61,146 nucleotides of DNA from the NCBI GenBank assembly GCA_012800435.1, contig JAAZJH010000048.1:1-61146 (forward strand), in the 5' to 3' direction. Position 1 is the stretch's first letter, and each line of letters starts with the position of its first letter. Under the pieces are notes generated by a model. It searched no databases. It saw nothing but the letters and a program-made list of their open reading frames with translations, and was not told where the DNA came from. This stretch comes from Clostridiaceae bacterium (GTDB taxonomy: Bacteria; Bacillota; Clostridia; Saccharofermentanales; DTU023). This document shows positions 28,711 through 36,217 of the stretch, piece by piece. The position numbers were made by a program, and so were the translations under genes.

Positions 28711-29076
28711 TCAGTCTTTTAAAAAAACAGGAATTCCACAAACCACACGGATGACCTTTTCGGCGTTCTTCGCAAGCTCGTAACAAGCGCGCCCCGTCGC
28801 CTCTCGCCATAGTCGCTCTAGACAGTCTACAGGAACAACGCCCATGCCAATTTCGTCACACAAGATAACAGCCTCGGGGTTTTGCATGATCAGCTGCTCG
28901 ATATAAGCATCAGTACTCTCTCCGAGCTCAAGTATTGTCCAAAGGATCTCATGTAAATTTAAAATGGCAGGCGCATTAAGCGCTTCTTCAGGCGTACAGT
29001 CAACCGGATGAACCGAAAAATACTCCCTGGCGAAGTTTTCTTTTCCGCAATATGCACCGCCGATAATGAGGATCAT
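28711..29076 (-). CDS. CobU-like short protein with an altered P-loop
   Basis: 121 residues resembling adenosylcobinamide kinase/guanylyltransferase, but shortened. The start MILIIGGAYCGKENFA corresponds to GGxxSGKSxxAE, with Glu instead of Ser/Thr after the P-loop lysine. The C-terminal half (CDEIGMGVVPVD, then RACYELAKNAEKVIRVVCGIPV) is the family's guanylyltransferase end. About 50 central residues, including the histidine that carries GMP, are missing. It lies 77 bases downstream of cobS. Similar short CobU-like proteins accompany cobalamin genes in Clostridia; a regulatory or divergent role is more likely than the full double activity. Confidence 0.75.
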   Translation of the reverse strand: MILIIGGAYCGKENFAREYFSVHPVDCTPEEALNAPAILNLHEILWTILELGESTDAYIEQLIMQNPEAVILCDEIGMGVVPVDCLERLWREATGRACYELAKNAEKVIRVVCGIPVFLKD

Positions 29077-29153
29077 CGATACTTACCTATTCCTAACTGT
29101 GGACGTCCACTTCATCCTGTCTTTCACTCCACTATATGCAGTCTTCCACGATG

Positions 29154-29909
29154 TTAAATGAGTTGTGAGGCGACAACTAGAGTAAACATCCAACTGAGCT
29201 CCGCTCTCTGAATGAGATATCCGGCTAAATCACCCGTAATGCCGCCAAACTCCCTTCGAGCGATACGCCAAAAATTCAAAAACACAATTATTACGACAGT
29301 TAAAGCGATTAAAGACGGCATCCATGCGCTCCATATGGCGAGCACGAGTGCTAATAGCGTAAAAATAAGCGCGGAAAAGAGCACAAAAGGTCGGTGCATC
29401 CGGTGCTGCCATTCATAAAGCATGCCGCTCCCTTTAGCATTCGGAATCAATAACATCGCATAGACGACCAAGCAACGTGACAAGATAAAGCCTGATGCCA
29501 GCGGCAGCGTTATTCGGAAAGAAGCCTCAACCATTAAAGCGAACATGACGATCAGATAGATTACGCCGCGGATAACGGCAAACGCGCCAACGTGTGCATC
29601 ATCCAAAATACGAAGCTTCTCTTCTCGTGCCTTATGCGATGACCTTGCGTCAACGGTGTCAAAAAATCCATCCATATGGATTCCGCCCGTTATCAAGAGA
29701 GGAATGGCTGTTGATACAGCGCCTCGCAAAATAGCCCCGATCCATAAAAAGGCAATCCATTGCCACATTAGAAAAAGTGCAGCAACAACTATGCCGATCA
29801 ACGGAAAAAAGATGAAAACATAACGCCCGTCCTCATTCTTATAGTGAAAACGAGGCATCGGTATTGCTGTATATGTGGAAAACGCCATCACGCAAGCTCT
29901 TAAGAACAT
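29154..29909 (-). CDS. cobS: Adenosylcobinamide-GDP ribazoletransferase
   Basis: Joins adenosylcobinamide-GDP and alpha-ribazole (phosphate) to form cobalamin (phosphate), in the membrane. About 251 residues with 6-7 hydrophobic segments. The family signature is visible in FSTYTAIPMPRF near residues 10-21, GGIHMDGFFDTVDA near 78-91 (metal-binding DG-x-x-D-T-x-D), and the closing GGITGDLAGYLIQRAEL near 220. Start at 29909 (MFLRACVMAFST) follows AAGGAG; an in-frame start at 29954 lies within cobU. It overlaps the cobU stop by about 10 bases. Confidence 0.94.
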   Translation of the reverse strand: MFLRACVMAFSTYTAIPMPRFHYKNEDGRYVFIFFPLIGIVVAALFLMWQWIAFLWIGAILRGAVSTAIPLLITGGIHMDGFFDTVDARSSHKAREEKLRILDDAHVGAFAVIRGVIYLIVMFALMVEASFRITLPLASGFILSRCLVVYAMLLIPNAKGSGMLYEWQHRMHRPFVLFSALIFTLLALVLAIWSAWMPSLIALTVVIIVFLNFWRIARREFGGITGDLAGYLIQRAELSWMFTLVVASQLI

Positions 29910-30421
29910 CTTAACGGTTCTCCTTTCAGCGTCACAGGAATACCGGCAACACACTCCACCACTCGATCACACCAAGCCGCGCAAATGGCGTTAAGTTTCC
30001 CTAATTCGCTCATATAAACGCGTGTATCCTCCGCATAACGAATGCCATCGGAGTCGATTTCATTCGTTATGATAATCAAATGATCTACCATGCTCGCGAC
30101 ATGACGAATGCCTGACTCAATCCGTTCGACTGATCCGCCGTCAAACATCTCGTTTGCAAGAAAATTAGGTAAATCCTCAATAAGGGCAACATTACTTTTT
30201 GGAAAAGAAAGAGTTCCAAAATCTTTTTCTCGCTCTATGACAGTAAAAGGTTTGCCACGACGATATTGTTCATGGCGGCGAACAATATCGTAATCCTCGG
30301 CACTTTTCACTTTCATTGTCGCTATATACAAAACAGGCCCCTCGCCTGAGAGCAGAAGCGCTAAGCGCTCAGCAAAAGCGCTTTTTCCACTTTTGCTTCC
30401 TCCTGTTATCAATATTTTCAT
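29900..30421 (-). CDS. cobU: Adenosylcobinamide kinase / guanylyltransferase
   Basis: Phosphorylates adenosylcobinamide and activates it with GTP, the step before CobS. 173 residues. P-loop GGSKSGKS at 7-14, YIATMK near 32, and the RRHEQYRRGKPF stretch near 49 with the histidine that accepts GMP. ALIEDLPNFLANEM near 78 and IVTNEID-like IIITNEIDSDGIRY near 117 complete the family pattern. It lies below recF after a terminator; cobU, cobS and the short cobU-like gene form one minus-strand group. With cobO this covers salvage of incomplete corrinoids, but cobT and cobC are not here. Confidence 0.95.
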   Translation of the reverse strand: MKILITGGSKSGKSAFAERLALLLSGEGPVLYIATMKVKSAEDYDIVRRHEQYRRGKPFTVIEREKDFGTLSFPKSNVALIEDLPNFLANEMFDGGSVERIESGIRHVASMVDHLIIITNEIDSDGIRYAEDTRVYMSELGKLNAICAAWCDRVVECVAGIPVTLKGEPLRCS

Positions 30422-30470
30422 ATCGCTTTGCTCTCATTTTTCAGTTTTATACAATTAAGCGTATTACATA

Positions 30471-30508
30471 ATCTAAAAATTTTGAAATAAGGCTTTTTGA
30501 CCTTATTT
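30471..30508 (-). terminator. Intrinsic terminator at the 3' end of recF
   Basis: An 8-bp perfect stem (30501-30508 with 30485-30492) overlapping the recF stop codon is followed on the minus strand by CAAAATTTTT. It probably closes the dnaN-recF transcript before cobU. Confidence 0.65.
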
Positions 30509-31819
30509 CTTATCTTTTCTATTTTCCGTTTCACCTGCTCCAACGACCGATTTAGGCGTAACGGTTCCTTTTGATACGGCATAAAAGTGTAAAGGACCGT
30601 TCCACGGCCGGAACATGGAAGCATCGGTTGACGTAATAAAAACGTGGTGACCGCTGATAACATCCAACAACTGATGACGTCGCGACGCATCCAGTTCAGA
30701 GAGAACATCGTCCAGCAGCAAAATCGGTTTTTCGCCTGTTCGACGCGATAAAATGACGAGTTCAGCCATTTTAAGCGCCAGAACGATCGACCGCTGTTGA
30801 CCTTGTGATGCATAAAGGCGAGCATCTTGCCCATTCAGAGAAAAAAACAGATCGTCGCGATGAGGTCCCTGGGCCGTGCTGCCGCGAGCAATATCGTCAT
30901 CACGAGCCGTCTTCAATCGGTTTAGAAAATGTGTTTCTATCTCCTTTTTCGTCATCGAAGATTCCAGACCGGAAAGGCTACGATACGACACCGCCAGCTC
31001 CTCTTTAAGCAATGTCAAATGCATGAGGGAAAGTGCGCCATATTCCTGAAGATACTTTGCGTAATCAAGGCGCTTTCTAAGAATGGATGAGGATACTTCC
31101 GCAAGCTTTTGATCCCAGACATCGAGATGAAGATGATCGTCCATTTGAAATAGCGAACAGTCAACGTCTTTTTTCTCATCCGGCATTTTCGATTCAGATT
31201 GATCTTCCTCGGCAGAATGTTTATTATTCTGCGTACCTTGCTGCTCTTGAGATCGCTTACTCTGACGTCTTCGAGAATTGTTAAAATTCGCTTCTCGTAT
31301 AACCTTAAGCAGGCGATTTCTCTGACCTAGAATCGTCCAATACTCCTGGAGGTCGCGAAAATAGGCTCGATCAGTTCGCGAAATCATGATGTCCAAGAAA
31401 CGCCGTCTTTCTGCCGGTCCTCCTTTTACGATCTGAAGATCTTCCGGGGCAAAAATAATGGCATGAAAAAGCCCCATCAGATCAGCAACACGGGTCACAT
31501 CGAAACCGTTGTACTCTATCGTTCGCAAAGACGGTTTCGATGATGACGCCGTTTGATACGAAATGGAGAGCGATTCTTCAAGATTCTGATCTGTTAAAAA
31601 ACGAATACCCACGCGATAATAAGTCTGTCCGTGACGAACGAGTTCATCGTCTCGTCCGGTTCTGTGAGATCGCGCACATGTACAAAGGTAAATGGCTTCT
31701 AATAGATTGGTTTTTCCTTGTGCGTTAGCGCCATAAAAGACCTGTGTTCCGGATGGGAACGAAAGGTCAAGTTGCTCATAATTCCTGAACTGTTCAAGCG
31801 TTAACGATAACAGGCGCAT
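30503..31819 (-). CDS. recF: DNA replication and repair protein RecF, with an insertion
   Basis: ATPase of the SMC-like family that helps load RecA at gaps. 438 residues, against about 370 in relatives. Walker A GANAQGKT at 30-37, FAPEDLQIVKGGPAERRRFLD near 123-143, and the signature YASQGQQRSIVLALK and Walker B LLLDDVLSELD in the C-terminal third are all intact. The excess length is a hydrophilic Gln/Ser/Glu/Lys-rich insertion at about 178-230, before HLDVWDQKLAE. The start is 9 bases after the dnaN stop. The S4-domain gene (yaaA) that usually sits between dnaN and recF is absent. Confidence 0.95.
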   Translation of the reverse strand: MRLLSLTLEQFRNYEQLDLSFPSGTQVFYGANAQGKTNLLEAIYLCTCARSHRTGRDDELVRHGQTYYRVGIRFLTDQNLEESLSISYQTASSSKPSLRTIEYNGFDVTRVADLMGLFHAIIFAPEDLQIVKGGPAERRRFLDIMISRTDRAYFRDLQEYWTILGQRNRLLKVIREANFNNSRRRQSKRSQEQQGTQNNKHSAEEDQSESKMPDEKKDVDCSLFQMDDHLHLDVWDQKLAEVSSSILRKRLDYAKYLQEYGALSLMHLTLLKEELAVSYRSLSGLESSMTKKEIETHFLNRLKTARDDDIARGSTAQGPHRDDLFFSLNGQDARLYASQGQQRSIVLALKMAELVILSRRTGEKPILLLDDVLSELDASRRHQLLDVISGHHVFITSTDASMFRPWNGPLHFYAVSKGTVTPKSVVGAGETENRKDKK

Positions 31820-31828
31820 ACCGGGAGC

Positions 31829-32929
31829 TTATCTCCGCAGCGGCAGCACAAGATAATAGAATTGATCGCCGTTTTCGGGTCTGATAGAGCACGGTCCGAG
31901 GCTTCCATTGAATGTGATTAATACGCGCTCATCCGAGATTTGACGCAAGACCTCAATGAAAAAGCGCGGATTAAAATCAATCTCAACCGGTTCTCCGTTG
32001 AGAGCAACGGGTATTTCCTCACGAGCCGTGCCGATATCTGTCTTTGACGTCACCTTCATCATGTCTTTGTCTTCGCAATAAAATGTGACGGGAAAGCGTC
32101 GATCATCCGTTTCTATCATAATTGACGCACGTTCGACGGAAGCAAGCAATACATCAGGAGCAATAACCAGACTCGTTTCAGCATCTCTTGGAATAATGGT
32201 TTTATAATCCAAAAATTCACCTTTGATCAGTCGAGTTACAACTTTAACGTGATTACATGTGAAAATAATGTAGTTATGCGACGGCGATATGGTTACTTTA
32301 TCATCAGAATCTTTCAAAATGCGCGCAATTTCACCCATCGCCTTTGCAGGAATGACAATGTTAATATCATCTGAAATTCCATTAATCGATTGGTGACGAA
32401 CAGCCAAACGGAAACCGTCAAGAGCGACTAATGTCATTTTACCGTCGCGGCAAATAAGGTTAAGCCCCATTAAAATCGGCCGACTAAGATCGCTTGACAC
32501 CGAGAAGATCGTCTGATTAATCATCTGCTTCAGCTTTTTCTGCTCTATTTCTATCTTCACTTTATCTTCAATAAAATGGATCTCCGGATATCTGTCAGAC
32601 GCATAACCTCGTATATGAAAGACACTCTTACCGGACTCCACAAGCAAAACAGTGTCATCCTTTACTTCCAGATACACATTGTTTTCCGGCAGGCTTCGAA
32701 CGACATCCAACATAATTTTTGCAGGAATGACGATGCTGCCTTTATTGGAAATATCAGCATTCATTCGGAATTCAATGCCCGTTTCATTATCATAGCCGGT
32801 AAGAACCAATGACTGATCAGCTGTCATGAGGATGCCATCTAATACGGGATTCGTTGAACGAACAGCTACCGATCTTTGAACGGTATTAAGTGCTTCTATT
32901 AGATTGTTTTTTGAGCATGTCAGTTTCAT
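31829..32929 (-). CDS. dnaN: DNA polymerase III beta sliding clamp
   Basis: Ring-shaped processivity clamp for the replicative polymerase. 366 residues, the usual length. Start MKLTCSKNNLIEALNTVQ and repeated clamp domains are visible (ILMGLNLICRDGKMTLVALDGFRLA near 157-181, and the closing YYLVLPLRR with the typical L-P end). GGGAGG lies 5 bases before the ATG. It follows dnaA by 247 bases and is coupled to recF. Confidence 0.97.
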   Translation of the reverse strand: MKLTCSKNNLIEALNTVQRSVAVRSTNPVLDGILMTADQSLVLTGYDNETGIEFRMNADISNKGSIVIPAKIMLDVVRSLPENNVYLEVKDDTVLLVESGKSVFHIRGYASDRYPEIHFIEDKVKIEIEQKKLKQMINQTIFSVSSDLSRPILMGLNLICRDGKMTLVALDGFRLAVRHQSINGISDDINIVIPAKAMGEIARILKDSDDKVTISPSHNYIIFTCNHVKVVTRLIKGEFLDYKTIIPRDAETSLVIAPDVLLASVERASIMIETDDRRFPVTFYCEDKDMMKVTSKTDIGTAREEIPVALNGEPVEIDFNPRFFIEVLRQISDERVLITFNGSLGPCSIRPENGDQFYYLVLPLRR

Positions 32930-33176
32930 AATGACCTCCCGCGTTCCTCTTCATTATTTCTTAGATAATTCATCGATCTTCTTCTTCTATGTGTCAATAC
33001 TGTGCAAAACGTATTTTTGTGTTGGTATATCAACTCTTTGGAAGTGTTAACAAAAAGTTAAATGAGTGTTACCTGTTTATGACAATTAAGGGTTATCCAC
33101 TTCATCTTTTCTTTTAACATTTTGTCAACATTGTATAAACGTCTGTTTTTCAACAAATGTTGATGACTTTGTTGAT
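32930..33176. other. dnaA-dnaN gap with a DnaA-box-like site
   Basis: 247 AT-rich bases. One 8/9 match to the DnaA box (TTATCCACT at 33093-33101) and weaker matches near the dnaA stop (TGTTGATGA, 33160s) are present. In B. subtilis the corresponding gap holds the second half of the bipartite origin with the unwinding element. It also must contain the dnaN promoter. Confidence 0.45.
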
Positions 33177-34550
33177 TTATTGTAGTCGCGCTTCGATGTT
33201 AGCGATCGCTTCCTGAAGATTTTTATTTGTTTTTAGTTCTTCATTTATTCTATCACAGGCGTGCAATACCGTAGCATGATTTCTGCCGCCGAAAGCTATT
33301 CCTATTTCTTTAAGTGTATTGTTCAGTTTTTTGCGGCAAAGATACATTGAAATTTGCCGAGGTTCCACGATATTTTGACTGCGCTGTTTTGACTTTAAAT
33401 CGTTAATCGTGACGTTATAGTAATTCGCTACAATTTCCATGATGAGTGGAATGTCGATCTCTTTTACCGCGCCGGGTTGGATGATGTTTTGAAGTGCTTG
33501 ACGAGCCATGTCAAGAGACACATCTATATTCATAATCTGAAGCGCGCTGATTGTTTTAAAGGCGCCTTCAATCTCTCTTACGTTAGATGTCACATTATTC
33601 GCGATGTATTGAATAATGTCCGACGGGATATCAACTCCGTGTGTCTTACAAAGATTCAACAGAATTGCGACACGTGTCTCGAAATCGGGCGGTGTTATGT
33701 CAATAGTCAAGCCGCTCATAAAGCGCGTCCGCAGACGGTCAACCAGAGAAGACAGACTTTGAGGCGGTTTGTCACATGTGAGAACGACATTTTTTCCGGA
33801 CTCATAGAGCGCGTTAAAGGTGTAGAAGAATTCGACCTGCATGCGATCTTTAGATTCTATGAATTGGATGTCGTCAATCAGGAGCATATCGGCCATACGA
33901 TAATGATTGCGAAATTCCTCAAATTCGTTTTTTTGTACACATATGATGAAATCGTTGACAAATTGCTCCGTCTGAACGTAAACGACGCGTTTTTCGGGAA
34001 ACATTCGACGCACTTTGTTACCGATTGCATGCAGCAAGTGCGTCTTGCCCAATCCGGATCCCCCATAAAGAAACAGGGGATTATAGTTACGCGGGCTTTC
34101 CATGGAAGCTATAGCAATGGAAGCAGCATGGGCGAAACGGTTGCCGGATCCGACAATGAACGAATCGAACGTGTAATTCGGATTGAAAATACCCGTCTGA
34201 AAAGAATTTGTGCCATTACTGTTAAATGAGATTGCGTTGTTGACATTTTGACTGCCGATAGTCTCGTTCTCGTGAATCGGCAGACTTCCATCCGGAAAAA
34301 CCGAAATTTCAGTTTTATAATGCACGCGCGTATGATCGCGCAAAGCATCTTCAATCAAATCGCTATAAGGTTTCAAAAAATCTTGCGCAAGCTTATTTTG
34401 TACCGCTAAACCGAAAACGCGATCTGAAGCAATATAAGGTTTTACATTTAGAAACCATGTTCGGTAGTTTAAAGGATCCACTTTCTTGCTTAGCGTATTC
34501 TGACAGACGGCTTGCCAGATCGCTTTCGCATCAATACCCGAATTCACCAT
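33177..34550 (-). CDS. dnaA: Chromosomal replication initiator DnaA
   Basis: Binds DnaA boxes at oriC, opens the duplex and loads helicase. 457 residues. Domain I spans about 1-85, a short Asn/Ser-rich domain II follows, and the AAA+ core has Walker A GGSGLGKTHLLHAIG near 162-176, Walker B LLIDDIQFIE near 223-232 and the sensor region TCDKPPQSL. DNA-binding domain IV carries the signature AFGGRNHATVLHACDRI near 423-439. GGAG lies 7 bases before the ATG. Confidence 0.97.
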   Translation of the reverse strand: MVNSGIDAKAIWQAVCQNTLSKKVDPLNYRTWFLNVKPYIASDRVFGLAVQNKLAQDFLKPYSDLIEDALRDHTRVHYKTEISVFPDGSLPIHENETIGSQNVNNAISFNSNGTNSFQTGIFNPNYTFDSFIVGSGNRFAHAASIAIASMESPRNYNPLFLYGGSGLGKTHLLHAIGNKVRRMFPEKRVVYVQTEQFVNDFIICVQKNEFEEFRNHYRMADMLLIDDIQFIESKDRMQVEFFYTFNALYESGKNVVLTCDKPPQSLSSLVDRLRTRFMSGLTIDITPPDFETRVAILLNLCKTHGVDIPSDIIQYIANNVTSNVREIEGAFKTISALQIMNIDVSLDMARQALQNIIQPGAVKEIDIPLIMEIVANYYNVTINDLKSKQRSQNIVEPRQISMYLCRKKLNNTLKEIGIAFGGRNHATVLHACDRINEELKTNKNLQEAIANIEARLQ

Positions 34551-35068
34551 TCAACGCTCCAAAAACAAAGACATCTCGTCGATTCAAAAACATACATCCG
34601 GCAGGCATCTAAACAAAGGGGGGCCTTCGAAAAGGGGCTGCTGCCTTATCCCGGAAAAGATTATATTCACCATCCTACCAGAAAAAAAATCGCCGTCAAC
34701 CGAAAAAAGTGCCTATTATCAGGCCTTTCAGTGCTATTTTAAACGCAATTTTTTTAACACTTTGTGACTTCTTTTTTGTTGAAAATACGAGATTTTGTTA
34801 ATAAAAAAATGTGCTTTCCCAAGAGCGTTGATATTACAAAATTATGTAGTCATACATTGATTATTCAATGTTGAAAAAATCAAAGTTATTAACAAAAACA
34901 GAGGAATTGTGTTGATAACTCTTTTTTCAAATGTTAACAATGCATTGCGAATACTAAGAATATTTCAAAATGATGACAATTATTTACTTACAAGTGAATC
35001 ACAGAGGAATCCGTTTTGCTAAATACTTCTCTGTTAAATCTTTCAGATGATTATCACAGGACTAATCT
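34551..35068. other. Candidate oriC upstream of dnaA
   Basis: 518 bases without a gene, very AT-rich from 34740 to 35040. DnaA-box-like 9-mers: TTATCAACA on the minus strand at 34910-34918 (8/9), TTATTAACA at 34886-34894 and on the minus strand at 34796-34804 (7/9 each). No rpmH/rnpA genes lie upstream, where many Bacillota have them. It also holds the dnaA promoter. The origin call rests on location, AT content and these boxes; the boxes are few and imperfect. Confidence 0.55.
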
Positions 35069-36217
35069 CTATTCCGATACGATTTTTGCAAGTGTTTCCA
35101 GAGCCGTGCTGATCTCGTCCTCCGTATTGGTTGCGCCAAACGAGAAACGGATGGTTCCTTCGGGGAAGGTGCCGAGGCTTTTGTGGGCAATCGGCGCGCA
35201 GTGGAGGCCGACGCGCGTCTTAACGGCACCTTGTCTTTCCAGTTCGTAAGCGACGAGGCTGTTATCTTTTTCGGGTACGTTAATGGAGACGACGGCGGTG
35301 CGGCCCTCTGTACTCGGCATTCCAAGAGGCACAACGCCCGGGATGTCCTTTAAACCGTCTAAGAACAACTGCGTAAGAGCCATCTCGCGACGATATAAAT
35401 TGTTGATGCCGACTTTCTCAAGATAAAGAAGTGCCGCACGAAGCCCTATAATGCCGGGAATATTAGGTGTGCCGCTCTCAAATTTATCGGGCATAAACTC
35501 CGGTTGTTCAAACTGATTGGATTGGCTTCCCGTTCCGCCTAAGATGAGCGGCTGCATCTCAGATGAAAGCGCTCGCGTCGCGATAAAGCCGCCGATACCC
35601 TGAGGGCCGAGCAGCCCCTTATGTCCCGTAAAAGCAAGAAAATCGACATTCATCGCTGCTATGTCGATCGGAATGCTGCCTGCCGACTGGGCGGCATCCA
35701 GCGCGAAGCAAATGCCGCGGTCTCGGCAAAGTTGTCCGATTTCGGCGGCAGGTAAAAGGGTTCCGGTTACGTTGGAGGCGTGTAGCATAACGACTGCTTT
35801 TGTCGCTGGAAGAATCGCTTTTTTAATATCGTCGGGAGAGACCTCGCCGCGCGTATTGGCGGGGACGACACTAAATTGGACATCGCGTGTCCGAGAAAGC
35901 AGTGTTACAGGGCGCATCACGGCATTGTGTTCCATACCGGAAACAATGACATGATCACCCGGACGAAGAAAACCGCTCAGGAAGATGTTGATTGAATACG
36001 TGACGCTTGGCGTAAAAACAACTTGGCGCGGATCGTCGCCTCCAAAAAAAGATACTAAACGTTGACGCGTGTCGGCGATTTCCGCCTCGACGGCAAACGC
36101 CTCCTCGTAACTGCCGCGTCCAATATTGACGCCGTGTTTTTCCAACGTCGTTTTGATCGCGTCCCCTACGCCGGGCGCTTTAGGAAAAGAAGTGCTAGAG
36201 TGGTCAAGATAAATCAT
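35069..36217 (-). CDS. Cysteine desulfurase-family class V aminotransferase
   Basis: PLP enzyme of the desulfurase family that mobilises sulfur from cysteine. About 382 residues. MIYLDHSSTSFPKAPGV at the start, GMEHNAVMRP near 91, ALDAAQSAGS near 171, and FTGHKGLLGPQG near 195 with the PLP lysine. The closing RVGLHCAPIAHKSLGTF near 340 contains the candidate persulfide cysteine, as in the clostridial subfamily related to EF2568. Start 36217 has GGAG 6 bases upstream and overlaps the nadE stop by 14 bases. An earlier start at 36304 lies wholly within nadE. The two genes are translationally coupled. Confidence 0.9.
   Translation of the reverse strand: MIYLDHSSTSFPKAPGVGDAIKTTLEKHGVNIGRGSYEEAFAVEAEIADTRQRLVSFFGGDDPRQVVFTPSVTYSINIFLSGFLRPGDHVIVSGMEHNAVMRPVTLLSRTRDVQFSVVPANTRGEVSPDDIKKAILPATKAVVMLHASNVTGTLLPAAEIGQLCRDRGICFALDAAQSAGSIPIDIAAMNVDFLAFTGHKGLLGPQGIGGFIATRALSSEMQPLILGGTGSQSNQFEQPEFMPDKFESGTPNIPGIIGLRAALLYLEKVGINNLYRREMALTQLFLDGLKDIPGVVPLGMPSTEGRTAVVSINVPEKDNSLVAYELERQGAVKTRVGLHCAPIAHKSLGTFPEGTIRFSFGATNTEDEISTALETLAKIVSE

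Noticed and set aside
33477-34229. 250-codon plus-strand frame opposite dnaA
   Set aside because: Antisense shadow of dnaA with no ribosome site and no family resemblance.
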